A program made the translations under genes and the position numbers. This document shows positions 50,735-60,357 of a stretch of DNA of 64,000 bases, piece by piece; the stretch's first letter is position 1, and the number at the start of each line of letters is the position of its first letter. Where the stretch lies: positions 558,001 to 622,000 of the forward strand of contig NW_024881570.1 of NCBI RefSeq assembly GCF_019059575.1. Reading direction: 5' to 3'. The notes beneath the pieces were generated by a model that was not told where the DNA came from, did not search any database, and worked only from the letters and a program-made list of their open reading frames with translations. The stretch is from Amphibalanus amphitrite. Taxonomy: Eukaryota; Arthropoda; Thecostraca; Balanomorpha; Balanidae.

Positions 50735-50746
50735 AATTTCTTAAAT
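50735..50746. repeat. 12-bp target duplication of the RT element (right end of element)
   Basis: AATTTCTTAAAT is repeated exactly at 54439-54450. The flanking sequences beyond both copies join into the continuous family B sequence seen uninterrupted at 21570-21600. Confidence 0.9.
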
Positions 50747-50814
50747 ACATACTTGACAGGTCACGCATTGTACACAGTGCAGTAAAAAAAAAAAACGCTC
50801 CCATCTCCATTCCC

Positions 50815-53800
50815 CTATTTGCTCCCTTTGCCCCCACGAGACAGGTATCTCGCTAGTTCAGGGTCAGACATAGGGTCACGGTCCAGGCCCTGGGCAATAA
50901 ACTGTGCCCGCATTTCCTGATAGAGCTCGCGATACTTTTTCAGAAGGTCTGTCGACCTAGGAAGCTGCTCCGTCTCTATCATCAGAGAAGGGGCTTCGGT
51001 ATCTGTTAGGATCGTGGCGAGGTCGTTCACAGCAATATCGGAGCCTTTGTCGTCATGCGTATCGAGTAAGCATTCGTGGTCGTTCCTGTTTCTCGATTCA
51101 CACGAGTTTTCACTGCCCCCAGCTTGCCAGTCGGTGTCGTCCTTGTCGTTGGGTTCGATGCTGCTACCAGTTGTGTGGGCTGCTCCCATGAGGAGTGACG
51201 TGGCGTTACCACGGAGCACGGCCAGCGACACTCGCTGAAAGAGGTACTCTGTAGCCCTCCTGTCGCCGCTTTCACGTGCTATTCGCCGACCTACGTCCTT
51301 CAAGAACTGGACGGTGGACTGTCCCAGTGAGCCACTCGTTTCGACGGCGATGGGCTGGAACTTGAAACGCCTTTCCAGCGCTCCATAGCGGCGTCTCTTC
51401 CGGCTTTCGGCGGCTTCTGCTGCAGCTCCTGCGTGGGCCGCCGATTTACCGATGATGTAGCTGGCGTATGTATCGACGCAGGTGCTATCCCATATAAGGC
51501 ACTTGCCTTCGGTGAAGGGGAAGGTGGTCATCCCATCCGGGCGCCGGCCGTCGCCGCGATCAAGGCCTGTTGGTTCCAGCACTGATGGCATGCCTGCGCT
51601 GTGCAGGGCGCGTTTTATGACATCATTCAGCGCGGAGTGTCGCGGCAGACGGCCCGCACTCAGTTGGCAAGACAGCGAGTGCAGCCCCAGGGTGTCGACG
51701 GTGGATCCGCACCGGCAGCGGTGAGGAGCACATACCGGAGCGCCGACTCGAAGAGCAACAGCTACTCTGAGAGTTTCATGGTCGAGAAGTGTTCCGAGAC
51801 TGGGCACAGGCAGTGCGTTCAGCCATGCACCGGAGTGCGGCTGCGCTGCTGCGTGAAGTCGGGCACGGTGTCTGTCATCGGGACTAGCCTCGAGCAGCTT
51901 CGCAGCTTCAGCGGCTGCCGCGGTTAGATCCCAAACGCGCTGCCGTCCCTGTTCGGAGGCGTCCGGGAGCTCAAGCCCAGTCTCCACTTTCCACGGTTGG
52001 TGCAACGATGTCTCGAGCCGATCGATGCTCTCTGCCATGCTGGGGATGATGTCCATGATCAGGGGAGCGGAGGATCTTAGCGATGCAATATATGCTGGAA
52101 GAGCTAAGTCAGAGACCCTCCGGATTCCAAGTCCACCCAGACTCACAGGTAGAGTAGCCTGTCGCCATGATTCACCTTGCAGTGCCACGTTTGTGACAGC
52201 CGTGATGCCTTGCCGAACAAGCTCGTCAATTTCTGAGAGGATTGTTGCACTACGAAATGCAGGAGCGCTGCGGAGAAGGTACAGGAGACGTGGTGCGCAC
52301 ACATAATTTTTCAGGAGATAGAATGCTTGATGCGCTTCTTCGAGACACTGCACTCGGCTCACGAGTTTGTTGACGAGCTGCTTCCCGGTCAAGAGCTGTG
52401 CCTTCACTTGATCGTCGCAGATTGGTGCGCCAAGGAGCTGTAGTTCCTCGGGACGCGTCAGACGGATGTCAGGCAATAGCTCTGTTAGTCTGAGCAGCGC
52501 ATCTGGCTGCCAAACCTCTCTGTCGGCTCCCAGCAGAACCAGCTCGCACTTACTGCCATTGACCTGCAGTCCTTTATCGGCAAGTTGTTCCTTGATGCGT
52601 CCAATGTTGCTGGTAACCTGATCGAGTGGTCCTCCCACTGTGCCATCATCCAGGTACCATACGTTCAGGTCAGTGTCGATACCCTGTAATATGTCGTCAA
52701 TGGCCACGGAGAAGAGAAGAGAGCTCAGAGGGTCTCCTTGCTGGATTCCTGTGCGGGACCAGACCTTCGAATCTCCGATGTATAGCGGTGACGCAGTTGC
52801 ATATGCTTGCCAGATGAGCGGGTAGATGGAAGGTACTCTGGCGCGGGCGGTTTCGAGCATGGTGTCCCGCCTTACGGAGTTGAAGGCGTTGCTGACGTCA
52901 AGTTTGATGATGGCCGTGGGCTGGGCTGAGCTTACGGCGTGCTTCACAAAGGCTCGAACAGCGTGAACAGCAGCTTCGCACCCATTGCGCGTTGCAACCC
53001 CAAGTTGGATGGGTCTCAGCTCGGTCCCGATGCGTCTGGACACACTGTTGGCTGCCACTTTAGCAGCAATTCGCCTGAAGACGCTACCGATGGCAATCGG
53101 CCGCAGGCCTCCCGTTTTCTTCCGCAGCGCTACCAAGGAGGCACCGAAGAAGGCTCGCAGAGCGAATTCCGGGATCCGGCCGCTGAGTGCGAGATTCGTC
53201 AGAGCTGTAAGCGCTGTGAGAAGTCGCGCTCCAGCCTCGGCGGTGGGCTTAGCCACAAGGCATTGCAGGTGAGCTGGTCGGATGCCGTCCAGGCCAGCGC
53301 TCGAGCTTCGAGGGAAAGAGCTGATTGCCTTTAAGACATCGGCTTCAGTCGCAACCAGTGAGGCTGTGCTGGCATCAGGTGGCTCGAGATTGCGGAGATC
53401 AGGAGGCGGTTCAGGATGTTTGTCGGCGATGCTTTCAATTACTTCAACGGTAGGGCTCGCGAATGAGTCGTCTGAGGTAATGATTCGCAGAGCTCCTCGC
53501 ACGTCGCCGTCAGCCAGCTTTGACGACACGTGTCTGGAGAGATCAGCATAAGTGTCGCTCGTTTTGCGGCGAGATGCTGCTGGACGGCTGCCGTCCTTCT
53601 CGAAGAGGTCATCATTCGCGAAGTTGGCGATGTTCTCGCGAATTGCAGCTGTAAGCGTTTTGTGGCGTACTTTGTTTCTTCGCGTCTTAGGTGCTTTGAT
53701 GACTGCGTAAGCGAAGCTGAGAAATGACTTCCAAGCCCTAGGTGAGCCATCAGTTATCACAGTTGTGATACACTGTGCTAGCGTGTCGGCGACAGCAATG

Positions 53801-54018
53801 CGTGCACTTTTTGGTATGTGAGGAAGCACTCGGCCTCGGCCATGACGCTTGAGGTCAGCTATGAAGTCGGCGAGGTCATCCGGTTCTGTGCCGCTGCTTC
53901 CTTTTCTGTTTGGACACCGCTCACCAAAGCGGCAGCTGGTGCATTGCCGTCCATGCTTTACACAGCTGCACCCAGTGCATGGCCTAGTGGAGCATTTGCA
54001 GCATTCCTTTTTAGGCAT
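50815..54018 (-). CDS. Retrotransposon protein: CXC-like zinc motif, RT, restriction-like endonuclease
   Basis: 1067 residues from ATG 54018 to TAG 50815, with no breaks. Residues 6-36 have nine or more cysteines spaced like a Tesmin/TSO1 CXC zinc domain (CCKCSTRPCTGCSC, then QCTSC, ending CPNRKG), a DNA-binding fold. RT spans about 225-530: GLDGIRPAHLQ at 242, IKLDVSNAFNSV at 371, TGIQQGDPLSS at 423, and the catalytic box YLDDG at 455 instead of the usual YADD. A Cys/His knuckle, CRCGSTVDTLGLHSLSC, is at 768-784. A PD-(D/E)xK-like endonuclease region follows, with RRPDGM at 825 and IWDSTCVD at 842. The tail is acidic and then basic. It should nick target DNA and copy its RNA there. The intact frame suggests recent activity. 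Confidence 0.88.
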   Translation of the reverse strand: MPKKECCKCSTRPCTGCSCVKHGRQCTSCRFGERCPNRKGSSGTEPDDLADFIADLKRHGRGRVLPHIPKSARIAVADTLAQCITTVITDGSPRAWKSFLSFAYAVIKAPKTRRNKVRHKTLTAAIRENIANFANDDLFEKDGSRPAASRRKTSDTYADLSRHVSSKLADGDVRGALRIITSDDSFASPTVEVIESIADKHPEPPPDLRNLEPPDASTASLVATEADVLKAISSFPRSSSAGLDGIRPAHLQCLVAKPTAEAGARLLTALTALTNLALSGRIPEFALRAFFGASLVALRKKTGGLRPIAIGSVFRRIAAKVAANSVSRRIGTELRPIQLGVATRNGCEAAVHAVRAFVKHAVSSAQPTAIIKLDVSNAFNSVRRDTMLETARARVPSIYPLIWQAYATASPLYIGDSKVWSRTGIQQGDPLSSLLFSVAIDDILQGIDTDLNVWYLDDGTVGGPLDQVTSNIGRIKEQLADKGLQVNGSKCELVLLGADREVWQPDALLRLTELLPDIRLTRPEELQLLGAPICDDQVKAQLLTGKQLVNKLVSRVQCLEEAHQAFYLLKNYVCAPRLLYLLRSAPAFRSATILSEIDELVRQGITAVTNVALQGESWRQATLPVSLGGLGIRRVSDLALPAYIASLRSSAPLIMDIIPSMAESIDRLETSLHQPWKVETGLELPDASEQGRQRVWDLTAAAAEAAKLLEASPDDRHRARLHAAAQPHSGAWLNALPVPSLGTLLDHETLRVAVALRVGAPVCAPHRCRCGSTVDTLGLHSLSCQLSAGRLPRHSALNDVIKRALHSAGMPSVLEPTGLDRGDGRRPDGMTTFPFTEGKCLIWDSTCVDTYASYIIGKSAAHAGAAAEAAESRKRRRYGALERRFKFQPIAVETSGSLGQSTVQFLKDVGRRIARESGDRRATEYLFQRVSLAVLRGNATSLLMGAAHTTGSSIEPNDKDDTDWQAGGSENSCESRNRNDHECLLDTHDDKGSDIAVNDLATILTDTEAPSLMIETEQLPRSTDLLKKYRELYQEMRAQFIAQGLDRDPMSDPELARYLSRGGKGSK

Positions 54019-54399
54019 AAAAAGTTACATATAATATCAAATAATGCCGGAGAAATACCTACACCAAATACGGTGTATCTCCGTTGAAGCCAAGTGAGCG
54101 AAGGGAGTGATAAACTTTCAGCGCGCGATCATTAATGAAAAATCGAGCAATGTAGGTCAGCTTCGTCTACTCGAATTGTATGGATTTTACCGAAAATATT
54201 ATATTTTTACAAGCTTATATCTTAATTACTTTACTCACTCAGTCATTCAAAATATCACCAAAGTATGCTACGGTAAATTACAAACACCTCCAAATCATTA
54301 TTTATGCGCAAAACTGCTCAGTTACGCGAAAAGGGCAAATATAACCGGACGATCAAAAACACGTCCGACGCTGACGACTGACAAAGATTGCACTTGAAA

Positions 54400-54438
54400 A
54401 CTCAGGTCCAGTTTATTTATACGTCCGTCGTCTGGCAA
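54400..54438 (-). promoter_or_regulatory. Possible internal promoter at RT element 5' end
   Basis: TATAAATAA lies about 19 bases inside the element's 5' boundary on the coding strand. If used, transcripts would start inside the element, and new copies would lose the 5' end unless a flanking start is used. Function not shown. Confidence 0.3.
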
Positions 54439-54450
54439 AATTTCTTAAAT
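54439..54450. repeat. 12-bp target duplication of the RT element (left end of element)
   Basis: Exact copy of 50735-50746 (AATTTCTTAAAT). It marks the 5' boundary of the minus-strand element. Confidence 0.9.
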
Positions 54451-54797
54451 TGAACTTTTTGAGCCAAACACGTACACATATGGTAAAATGAATGTCACCA
54501 TCGTGTTCTACGCCCCAAATTACCCATAAAACATGTGTCACAGGCTACGAATATCAGTTTTGATTTTCGGGGATATGTGCCTACCCGGTTGACATGACCT
54601 TGACCCTGACCTATGCTTGACTGACCCGTACATGGAGCTGACACTCTTGTAGGCCTTATATGATGGATTGTGCACCGTTTTGACATAGTTAATGACGAGA
54701 GGCGCCCATTGCGAAGTCCTGAAGTCCATGCTACTGAAAGCCCGATTTCAGGTGTTTGACCTGACCTTGCCCCGACCTATGACCTCAAAATTCATTT

Positions 54798-55662
54798 TTA
54801 ACACGCGCTGTGGAAGGGGGGGGGCGGATTTCGCCCACCCCTCCTGTTTTTCGCCAATAACTCGCGCCGCAAGCATAATATCAATGTGAAATTTTGGCTA
54901 CCTGTCCAGAATTGAATTGCGGATCTTCTCGTGCAAAAAGTAAGAAAATCGGTTCACAACTTTTCTAGTAATAGCGGTGTAAAGTCAAACATCCTGCCGC
55001 CGCGGCGGCGCGGCGGCGCGGCGGCCGGCGCTAGCCGTTACGCGCCGCCTGAATTGTAGACTGTGCCGGGGCGGGACGGTTCTGTCTTTACATCGCGCTC
55101 CTTACCGCTGATTATATTAGATTCGCGTCAAATTCGGTGAGAAGACTGAAAAATGTACAGGCAATCATATGGTCAAAGAATTTTGAAAATCGGCGGGTAA
55201 CAACTTGAGTTATGAGTGTGTAAACACAAAATTGTGATTGCCGCGTTTCCCGCGTCGGCCGATGCCGCTTCAGCCGGCGATATCTTACCCTTAGCAGGCT
55301 TCTAACTGCCATATTTATTGTTGGATTATATAGAAATTCACCATACATACTCACAAATGTTTGTTCTTTCGTATAGTGAAAGATTTTAAAAAATCGGCCG
55401 GTAACTTTTTGAGTTATCGGCGTGTAAACGCAAAGAAGTCGCAAATATGGCCGATTTGACCACATTTGACCTCATTTGACCTTGAAGATATTGACCTAGG
55501 GTCATGAAATTCACACACAACAGAGTTCCCCATGGCCCCCACATACCCTCCAAATTTCGTCTTTCTAGCTCCAGTGGGAGCTGAGATCTTAGGGGGGGCG
55601 ACATCCGCCCCCCCCCCTTCCACTGGGCGTAGTACTCGCAACCCTTCCACTGCGCGTGTTAA
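54798..55662. mobile_element. Nested TTAA family B element (865 bp)
   Basis: The left end TTAACACGCGCTGTGGAAGG pairs with the right end CCTTCCACTGCGCGTGTTAA with one mismatch. The barcode segment TGTGGAAG differs from those of the other elements. Before the right end the order is C-tract, TTCCACTG, about 19 bases, then the terminal copy TTCCACTGCGCG, the same subterminal plan as its relatives. A CGCGGCGGCGCGGCGG patch lies at about 54997-55025. It is inserted in 50329-55822. Confidence 0.7.
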
Positions 55663-55844
55663 AGTACTCATCTGAAGCGTCTCGTCGGGTTCTTTCGTTT
55701 ACCGCCTCGTGCGTTTCGCTGCGCCTATTGGTTCTCGAGGTATCGGCTGGGGGCGTTTAACGCCCCCCCCCCCCCCCCAGCAAACGGTGGGTGGCGAAAT
55801 ACCCCAGCAACTGCCGGGTTAAGTGCCTTACATTCAGCAAGCTC

Positions 55845-56318
55845 TTAAAGGGACACTCCCACCTTAACATTAGTTTTGAGTTGAGATAGCCAAATTGGTG
55901 GCCATGGCCTGCAAATACCGGTTTGGGCACTCACAACATCGACAAATGCTTTAATTCGGAGATATGGAATTTCAAACTTGCAGTTTTCGGATTCTAAGGG
56001 GCTAGTGCATTGGTATGCCCCCTTAGAATTTGTGACGTCAGCTGAGATCTAATGATTTTTAAATCTTTTACTAAAACGTTTGGTAGCACGCGGTGGTATA
56101 TGCTGCTTTGCGCGCAACAAATGCCGCACTTTCAAATAAAGTCGCTAGGAACAGCGGAGATCCCAAAAGTAAACAAAAGTAAAAGTCTAATATCTTGAAA
56201 ACCGGTGAATATTTTTCGATGAAATTTGGTAGATATTCGTTTTCGCTCTTTCTGAACCGAGCGACATCACTTTCGTGCCAATTCATTAACTTTTTTGAAG
56301 GTGGGAGGGTCCCTTTAA
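55845..56318. mobile_element. TTAA-bounded MITE, copy 2
   Basis: Inverted copy of the MITE at 30180-30661. The ends are TTAAAGGGACACTCCCACCT and AGGTGGGAGGGTCCCTTTAA, with a single mismatch. The interior matches along its whole length, for example AGCGACATCACTTTCGTGCC. Noncoding. Confidence 0.85.
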
Positions 56319-57243
56319 CGATTTGTAAAACTTAACATCTCAGAAACTCTTTGACCAAGCGTCATCGCGCTGAAGTTGTGGTGAAGACTAGAATGAAGTA
56401 GTAAGTCAAATCGAATGCTCTGTAGTCTGTCCTAATCCCAATCGAACCCCTGTGGGGAATCAGGAAGGAGGAGCTCAGCCTGATTAAACCAGCTCCCACA
56501 GAAAACGGACTTTAACGGAACCTGTGAAAGGTGTGGCTGAATATCAGCGCGGATACTCTGAACATCTTGATCTATGGAATGCCAAAGCGGATGACGGAAT
56601 GGGACAGGGCAGGGAATAAATCGGTAAATAAACCATGACCTGGGGGCTCTTTGCTGATAAATTATGGCGGCGAGTTGATGAAGGGGGCAGGGGCAACTAA
56701 TTTCCGGACACCCTGTATAGCACGTGCCTACTTTCTTCATTTACAAAATACAGGCAAGTAATCACTACACACGAACCGTTTGGGATTTTCACTCGCGCCG
56801 GAGCTGCCAGTGAGTCAAACGGTATTAGCTGTTCACCTTCGAGGAACCCTGAATTGCCCCTCCCGTCGGCGGAACCTGCCCCACCCTGCGCCTCTCGGCG
56901 CGCGGTGTCAGTTCATACTGCGGCAAGACAGATCGTTACTCTTGCACCCGTTTTCCACCGATGACTGTGCAGCCCGACTCCGCTCAATGCCGTTCGGGCG
57001 ATGTAGGAAACTCGGCAGCGCGTCCTTCGGTCGTCATGACTCGACGCGCTGCAGGCTGACCGCCTGAGCGATGACATCACCAGAACTCCGAAGACTCAAT
57101 GGGATTTCCAAATGTTGTGCTAATGTGGTTCGCATGTGAAGTAGGAAATATGGAAATGACGTGCCGGGGACGGCGCAGTATCCCCGGCGGACCGGCGTTG
57201 GCAGTCGATTCTCGGCTGTGGAGTGGCTCGGTAGGTGTTGAGG
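56319..57243 (+). other. Region upstream of the serine protease gene
   Basis: No repeat end was recognised. GC content rises after about 56770, and several open frames there lack domains. This probably contains the protease promoter and 5' UTR; no TATA element stands out. Confidence 0.4.
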
Positions 57244-58209
57244 ATGGCGTCCGCTCGTTTCATATTGACGGCAGCTCTGCTGTCCGTCGCCTGTGGTCAG
57301 CTTATCTTCAATGGAGATCAGCAAGGTCGTCAACTGGTGAGAGATTGCGGCGTGGCCCAGCCCAGCGGTATAATTTTCCCTTCATTTTCTTCTCGTCTTC
57401 GTCGTAATGCTCAGAAGGTGGCCCTTGCACCTGGGAAGATACCGACTGCCAGCCCTGAGGTAGTTGGTGGAGAAGACGTGCGGCAAGAGCTGGGCCGCTG
57501 GCCGTGGATCGCGCTACTCGGAGAGCAACTCAACGGACAGCGCCGCTGGACGTGTGGCGGCACGCTCATCTCGGCTCGCACCGTGCTGACGGCGGCCCAC
57601 TGCGTGGTCGGTCGGCGGCCCTCTGACCTGACCGTCCGGCTGGGAGAGCACGACCTCTCCAGAACCAACGACGGACGGCACGTGGACGTCTCCGTGGCCC
57701 GCATCACGATCCACCCGGGCTACGTGGGTAAGCAGAACGACATCGCGCTGCTGCAGCTCAGTGGTCCGGTGACGTTCGGCCGTAGGATCCAGCCGGTATG
57801 CCTGCCGGCCGTCGACGCCAGCCACACGGGCAAGACGGCCGACCTGGCCGGCTGGGGCTACACCGAGTACAACGGCGAGGGCTCCCAGGTGCTGCAGGAG
57901 GTGGAGCTGGTCGTTCTGGACGAGCAGCAGTGCGAACAGAGGTACCGCTCGGTGCCCGGCTTCGAGGACGACTTCCCGGGCGGCTTCCAGGGCTCCAAGC
58001 TGTGTGCCAACGGCGCCGACGGCACCTCAAGGGACGCGTGCCGCGGCGACTCGGGAGGACCGCTGGTGTACCGCAGCAGTGGCTCCGATCGCCGCTACCA
58101 GGTTATCGGAGTCGTCTCCACCGGACTGGGTTGTGGCAACCCCGAATACCCCGGCATCTACACAAAGGTCTCCAAGTACATTTCTTGGATATTCAACAAC
58201 AGTAGTTAG
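57244..58209 (+). CDS. Secreted trypsin-like serine protease zymogen
   Basis: A single-exon ORF of 321 residues from ATG 57244. Residues 1-18 are a signal peptide. Residues 19-72 form a propeptide with a basic RLRR at 51-54 and Cys35, which probably pairs with Cys186 and keeps the light chain attached after cleavage. The S1 domain starts VVGGED at 73. The triad is His119 (TAAHC), Asp166 (NDIALL) and Ser270 (GDSGGP). Asp264, six before the serine, predicts cleavage after Arg/Lys. The remaining cysteines (104-120, 230-254, 266-297) fit standard S1 bridges. GRWPWIALLG and the overall plan match arthropod proclotting/prophenoloxidase-cascade proteases, but no clip domain is present. The residue before VVGG is Glu72, not Arg/Lys, so activation would need an unusual protease. 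The Trp usually at position 215 is Thr293. Confidence 0.9.
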   Translation: MASARFILTAALLSVACGQLIFNGDQQGRQLVRDCGVAQPSGIIFPSFSSRLRRNAQKVALAPGKIPTASPEVVGGEDVRQELGRWPWIALLGEQLNGQRRWTCGGTLISARTVLTAAHCVVGRRPSDLTVRLGEHDLSRTNDGRHVDVSVARITIHPGYVGKQNDIALLQLSGPVTFGRRIQPVCLPAVDASHTGKTADLAGWGYTEYNGEGSQVLQEVELVVLDEQQCEQRYRSVPGFEDDFPGGFQGSKLCANGADGTSRDACRGDSGGPLVYRSSGSDRRYQVIGVVSTGLGCGNPEYPGIYTKVSKYISWIFNNSS

Positions 58210-59109
58210 ATACAGGACACAACAATTGTAGCCTATGCTTCGATTCATCGGTTCCGTGAAAGGAGCACCAAGTGATTGTTTCTAAAGTACTTTCAAATTG
58301 CGCGAGGAATGGTAGAAGTTTACAGGGAAGCTATAAGGTAGATGGGTAGAATGATCTGGCTGTGTCGCTCTTATACTTTTTTAAGGAGCAATCTTGTGCA
58401 TTCAACATTCGAGTGAATGTTCTCGGTGATCGATGAACGTCTAATTTTAGGTGTTGCGTGATATTCTACTCCTTTTCTGTGTATTTTTCCGTCATGTGTC
58501 AACTGTCAGATGAGAAAAGCAGATTTCATAATCACCCTACGACTAGGTTATGTTCGCATGACTCCGGTGCGCTGTTGACATATGCAATTTTGTGATTTTT
58601 TAGAAATATATGATTTTATTTACAACCTGTATGCATGTTCGGATGAATTGTGCAAATGTATAGGCATGCCGGAACGGTGCGGAGCACTGCCTTGATATAA
58701 CTGTAACTGTCGCGGCGTGAGGCTGACTGCATTCTGCATCACTGTAACCGTGTGTAGGTACCCCCAACCACTCCTTAGTCTTCACCCTTCATCCCCCAAC
58801 AACCACGACAACTGAACCAAAATCAACTGAACCAGTGACAACTGAACCAGTCTTTCCTAGTTTTAGGTCACCGATGACCAATATCATAATTACGAGATTA
58901 ATTGTATCCATACTTTTGTTCTTATCAATCGCTGGAGGTTCTAGGTGATCGCACAGTCAGTGTAGCTATATGCCGAACATTCCAACTTTTTTCTGAGGCG
59001 AGGTCAATTCGACGGACCTGGCTATTGGATTGGCCTTCTAAATACCGGGGGAGACGGGGACGACGGTATACCGAAAGGGATAAACGACCTCCTTCACCGT
59101 TTCGCCCCT
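58210..59109. other. Serine protease 3' flank
   Basis: No clear AATAAA close to the stop and no repeat end. A short repeat of CAACTGAACCA occurs near 58805-58850. Otherwise unassigned. Confidence 0.4.
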
Positions 59110-59400
59110 AGTTAACCCGCGCATGACTGGGGGGGGGGGGGCGGGGGGCTCATACAGAGCCCCCCCCCCTCCTTTTTTCGGCAATATCTTCTAAGCCGTT
59201 TGACGGATCAACATGAGACTTGCGGTACCCTCAGCGGCATCAATTTGACATCTTGTGCTAAACTTTCAACTTTCTAGCTACCAAAGTTTGGCCAGAAATG
59301 ACGTCAGAGTGACGTCATGTTCGGCCGATTTCGACGCAAAACATTGAACCACGCAATCGCTCTCAAGAGCTTAGTTTTTAAGCTACACGGAAAAAAAATA
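59110..59400. repeat. Family B left terminus without visible partner
   Basis: TTAACCCGCGCATGACTG followed by a long G-tract, the loop CTCATACAGAG and a C-tract (59110-59172), then family B interior (TTTTTTCGGCAATATC, ATCAATTTGACATCTT). The matching right end with CAGTCATGCG was not found in the window. Confidence 0.55.
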
Positions 59401-59885
59401 TTTACTCCCCTACGTGGGGTTCTGACGTCCCAAATACAGTACCTATATTAGAGTAGATATTCGCCCTATTTTGGAGTTCTATCCATAACTCCCTAAAACT
59501 ATAAAAAGGCGATTCATTACTCTCTTGGTGTTTTAAAACTCCCTTGTAAAACGCAATTGAAACTCCCTTTTAGGGAGTGAAAAATAATAGGGAGTAGTGG
59601 AACCTAAGAGGAGTAATAAAACTCCTTATTAACTACTCCTTATTCCGGAGTTATGATCGGAAAAGGGAGTTTCACTACTCCTGTTCTGCAACTGAAACTC
59701 CATTAAATTTGTCTGTGGAGTAATGTCACACCGAAAACGAGACAAGCTAAGTGGTTCCAAAACTCCTAAAAAGGTACTCATCCCAAATACAGTACTTATA
59801 TTAGAGTAGATAAAGTTAACATTCTGGAGTTTTCCCAAAACGGTGTGATGTCACCCCAAATATACGGGTTGAGTCACTCCTAATT
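59400..59885. repeat. Element built of dispersed GGAGT/ACTCC units
   Basis: More than twenty ACTCC or GGAGT pentamers in both orientations lie within about 480 bp. A direct repeat TCCCAAATACAGTAC(C/T)TATATTAGAGTAGATA bounds the segment, at about 59428 and 59782. No open frame of note. Type unknown; it may be a small nonautonomous transposon. Confidence 0.55.
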
Positions 59886-60357
59886 TTGGGCAGGACGCAC
59901 ATTGCACAAGCCCCAACTGACATAATCAGAACATTTCCAGCTGGAATTTTAACAAATATGGATCATTTATAACGTTATCATTGCAAAAAAAAAAGTTACT
60001 ATGATGCTATGACGTGACGTGTGTTGTGAGGCTGAAATAAGAACCAGTCTGAGTCTCTTCCTATTTCTTTCGCGCATTTCGGAAACAGAGTTTAGCTATA
60101 GTGTAATAAATAACCAGCAGACGAATAAAAATCTCGAGCATATCCAACAAAAACACTGGATTATAAACAATATTTGTTCTGTATTCTCGTCAACCAAATC
60201 ATGCATATAACAGCAGATTTATCACAAGAGGGCCAGGAGCCACAAGGATTTGCCATGGGTTTACAGAAAATCTGCAGCAGCATCCAGTATCATCCAGTAT
60301 AGCAGCGTCCAGCAAGTACAGCAATGGTGAACGAAGCAGCTATCATACTCGTAGATG
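59886..60357. other. Unassigned AT-rich sequence
   Basis: No gene or repeat end recognised. A short tandem GCAGCATCCAGTATCATCCA occurs near 60276-60310. Confidence 0.35.

Larger units (their letters stand above)
50747..54438 (-). mobile_element. Intact single-ORF retrotransposon, 3.7 kb, unusual type
   Basis: The element lies between exact 12-bp target duplications and is oriented on the minus strand. It has a 420-base 5' leader, starting TTGCCAGACGACGGACG with TATAAATAA about 19 bases in. One uninterrupted ORF is followed by a 68-base 3' tail ending GTCAAGTATGT, with a T12 run but no poly(A). There are no LTRs. A single ORF with a C-terminal restriction-like endonuclease places it with R2/NeSL/HERO-type non-LTR elements, but the N-terminal zinc motif and the non-poly(A) 3' end set it apart from those I know. 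Confidence 0.88.
50329..55822. mobile_element. TTAA-bounded family B element hosting two later insertions
   Basis: The left end TTAACCCGCGAGTTGCTGGG and the right end CCCAGCAACTGCCGGGTTAA are inverse, with two swapped bases. Inside lie the RT element 50747-54438 and the smaller family member 54798-55662. Without them the host is about 0.9 kb. The left G/C hairpin has the loop GCGTTAAACGC; the right has a C-tract, CAGCAAACGG, about 18 bases, then the terminal copy. The interior contains TGACCTTGACC and AGGTCA half-sites. Confidence 0.7.

Noticed and set aside
57370..57418. Possible 47-bp intron in the serine protease gene
   Set aside because: GT...TCAG boundaries exist, but removal of 47 bases would break the frame that runs through the signal peptide and protease domain.
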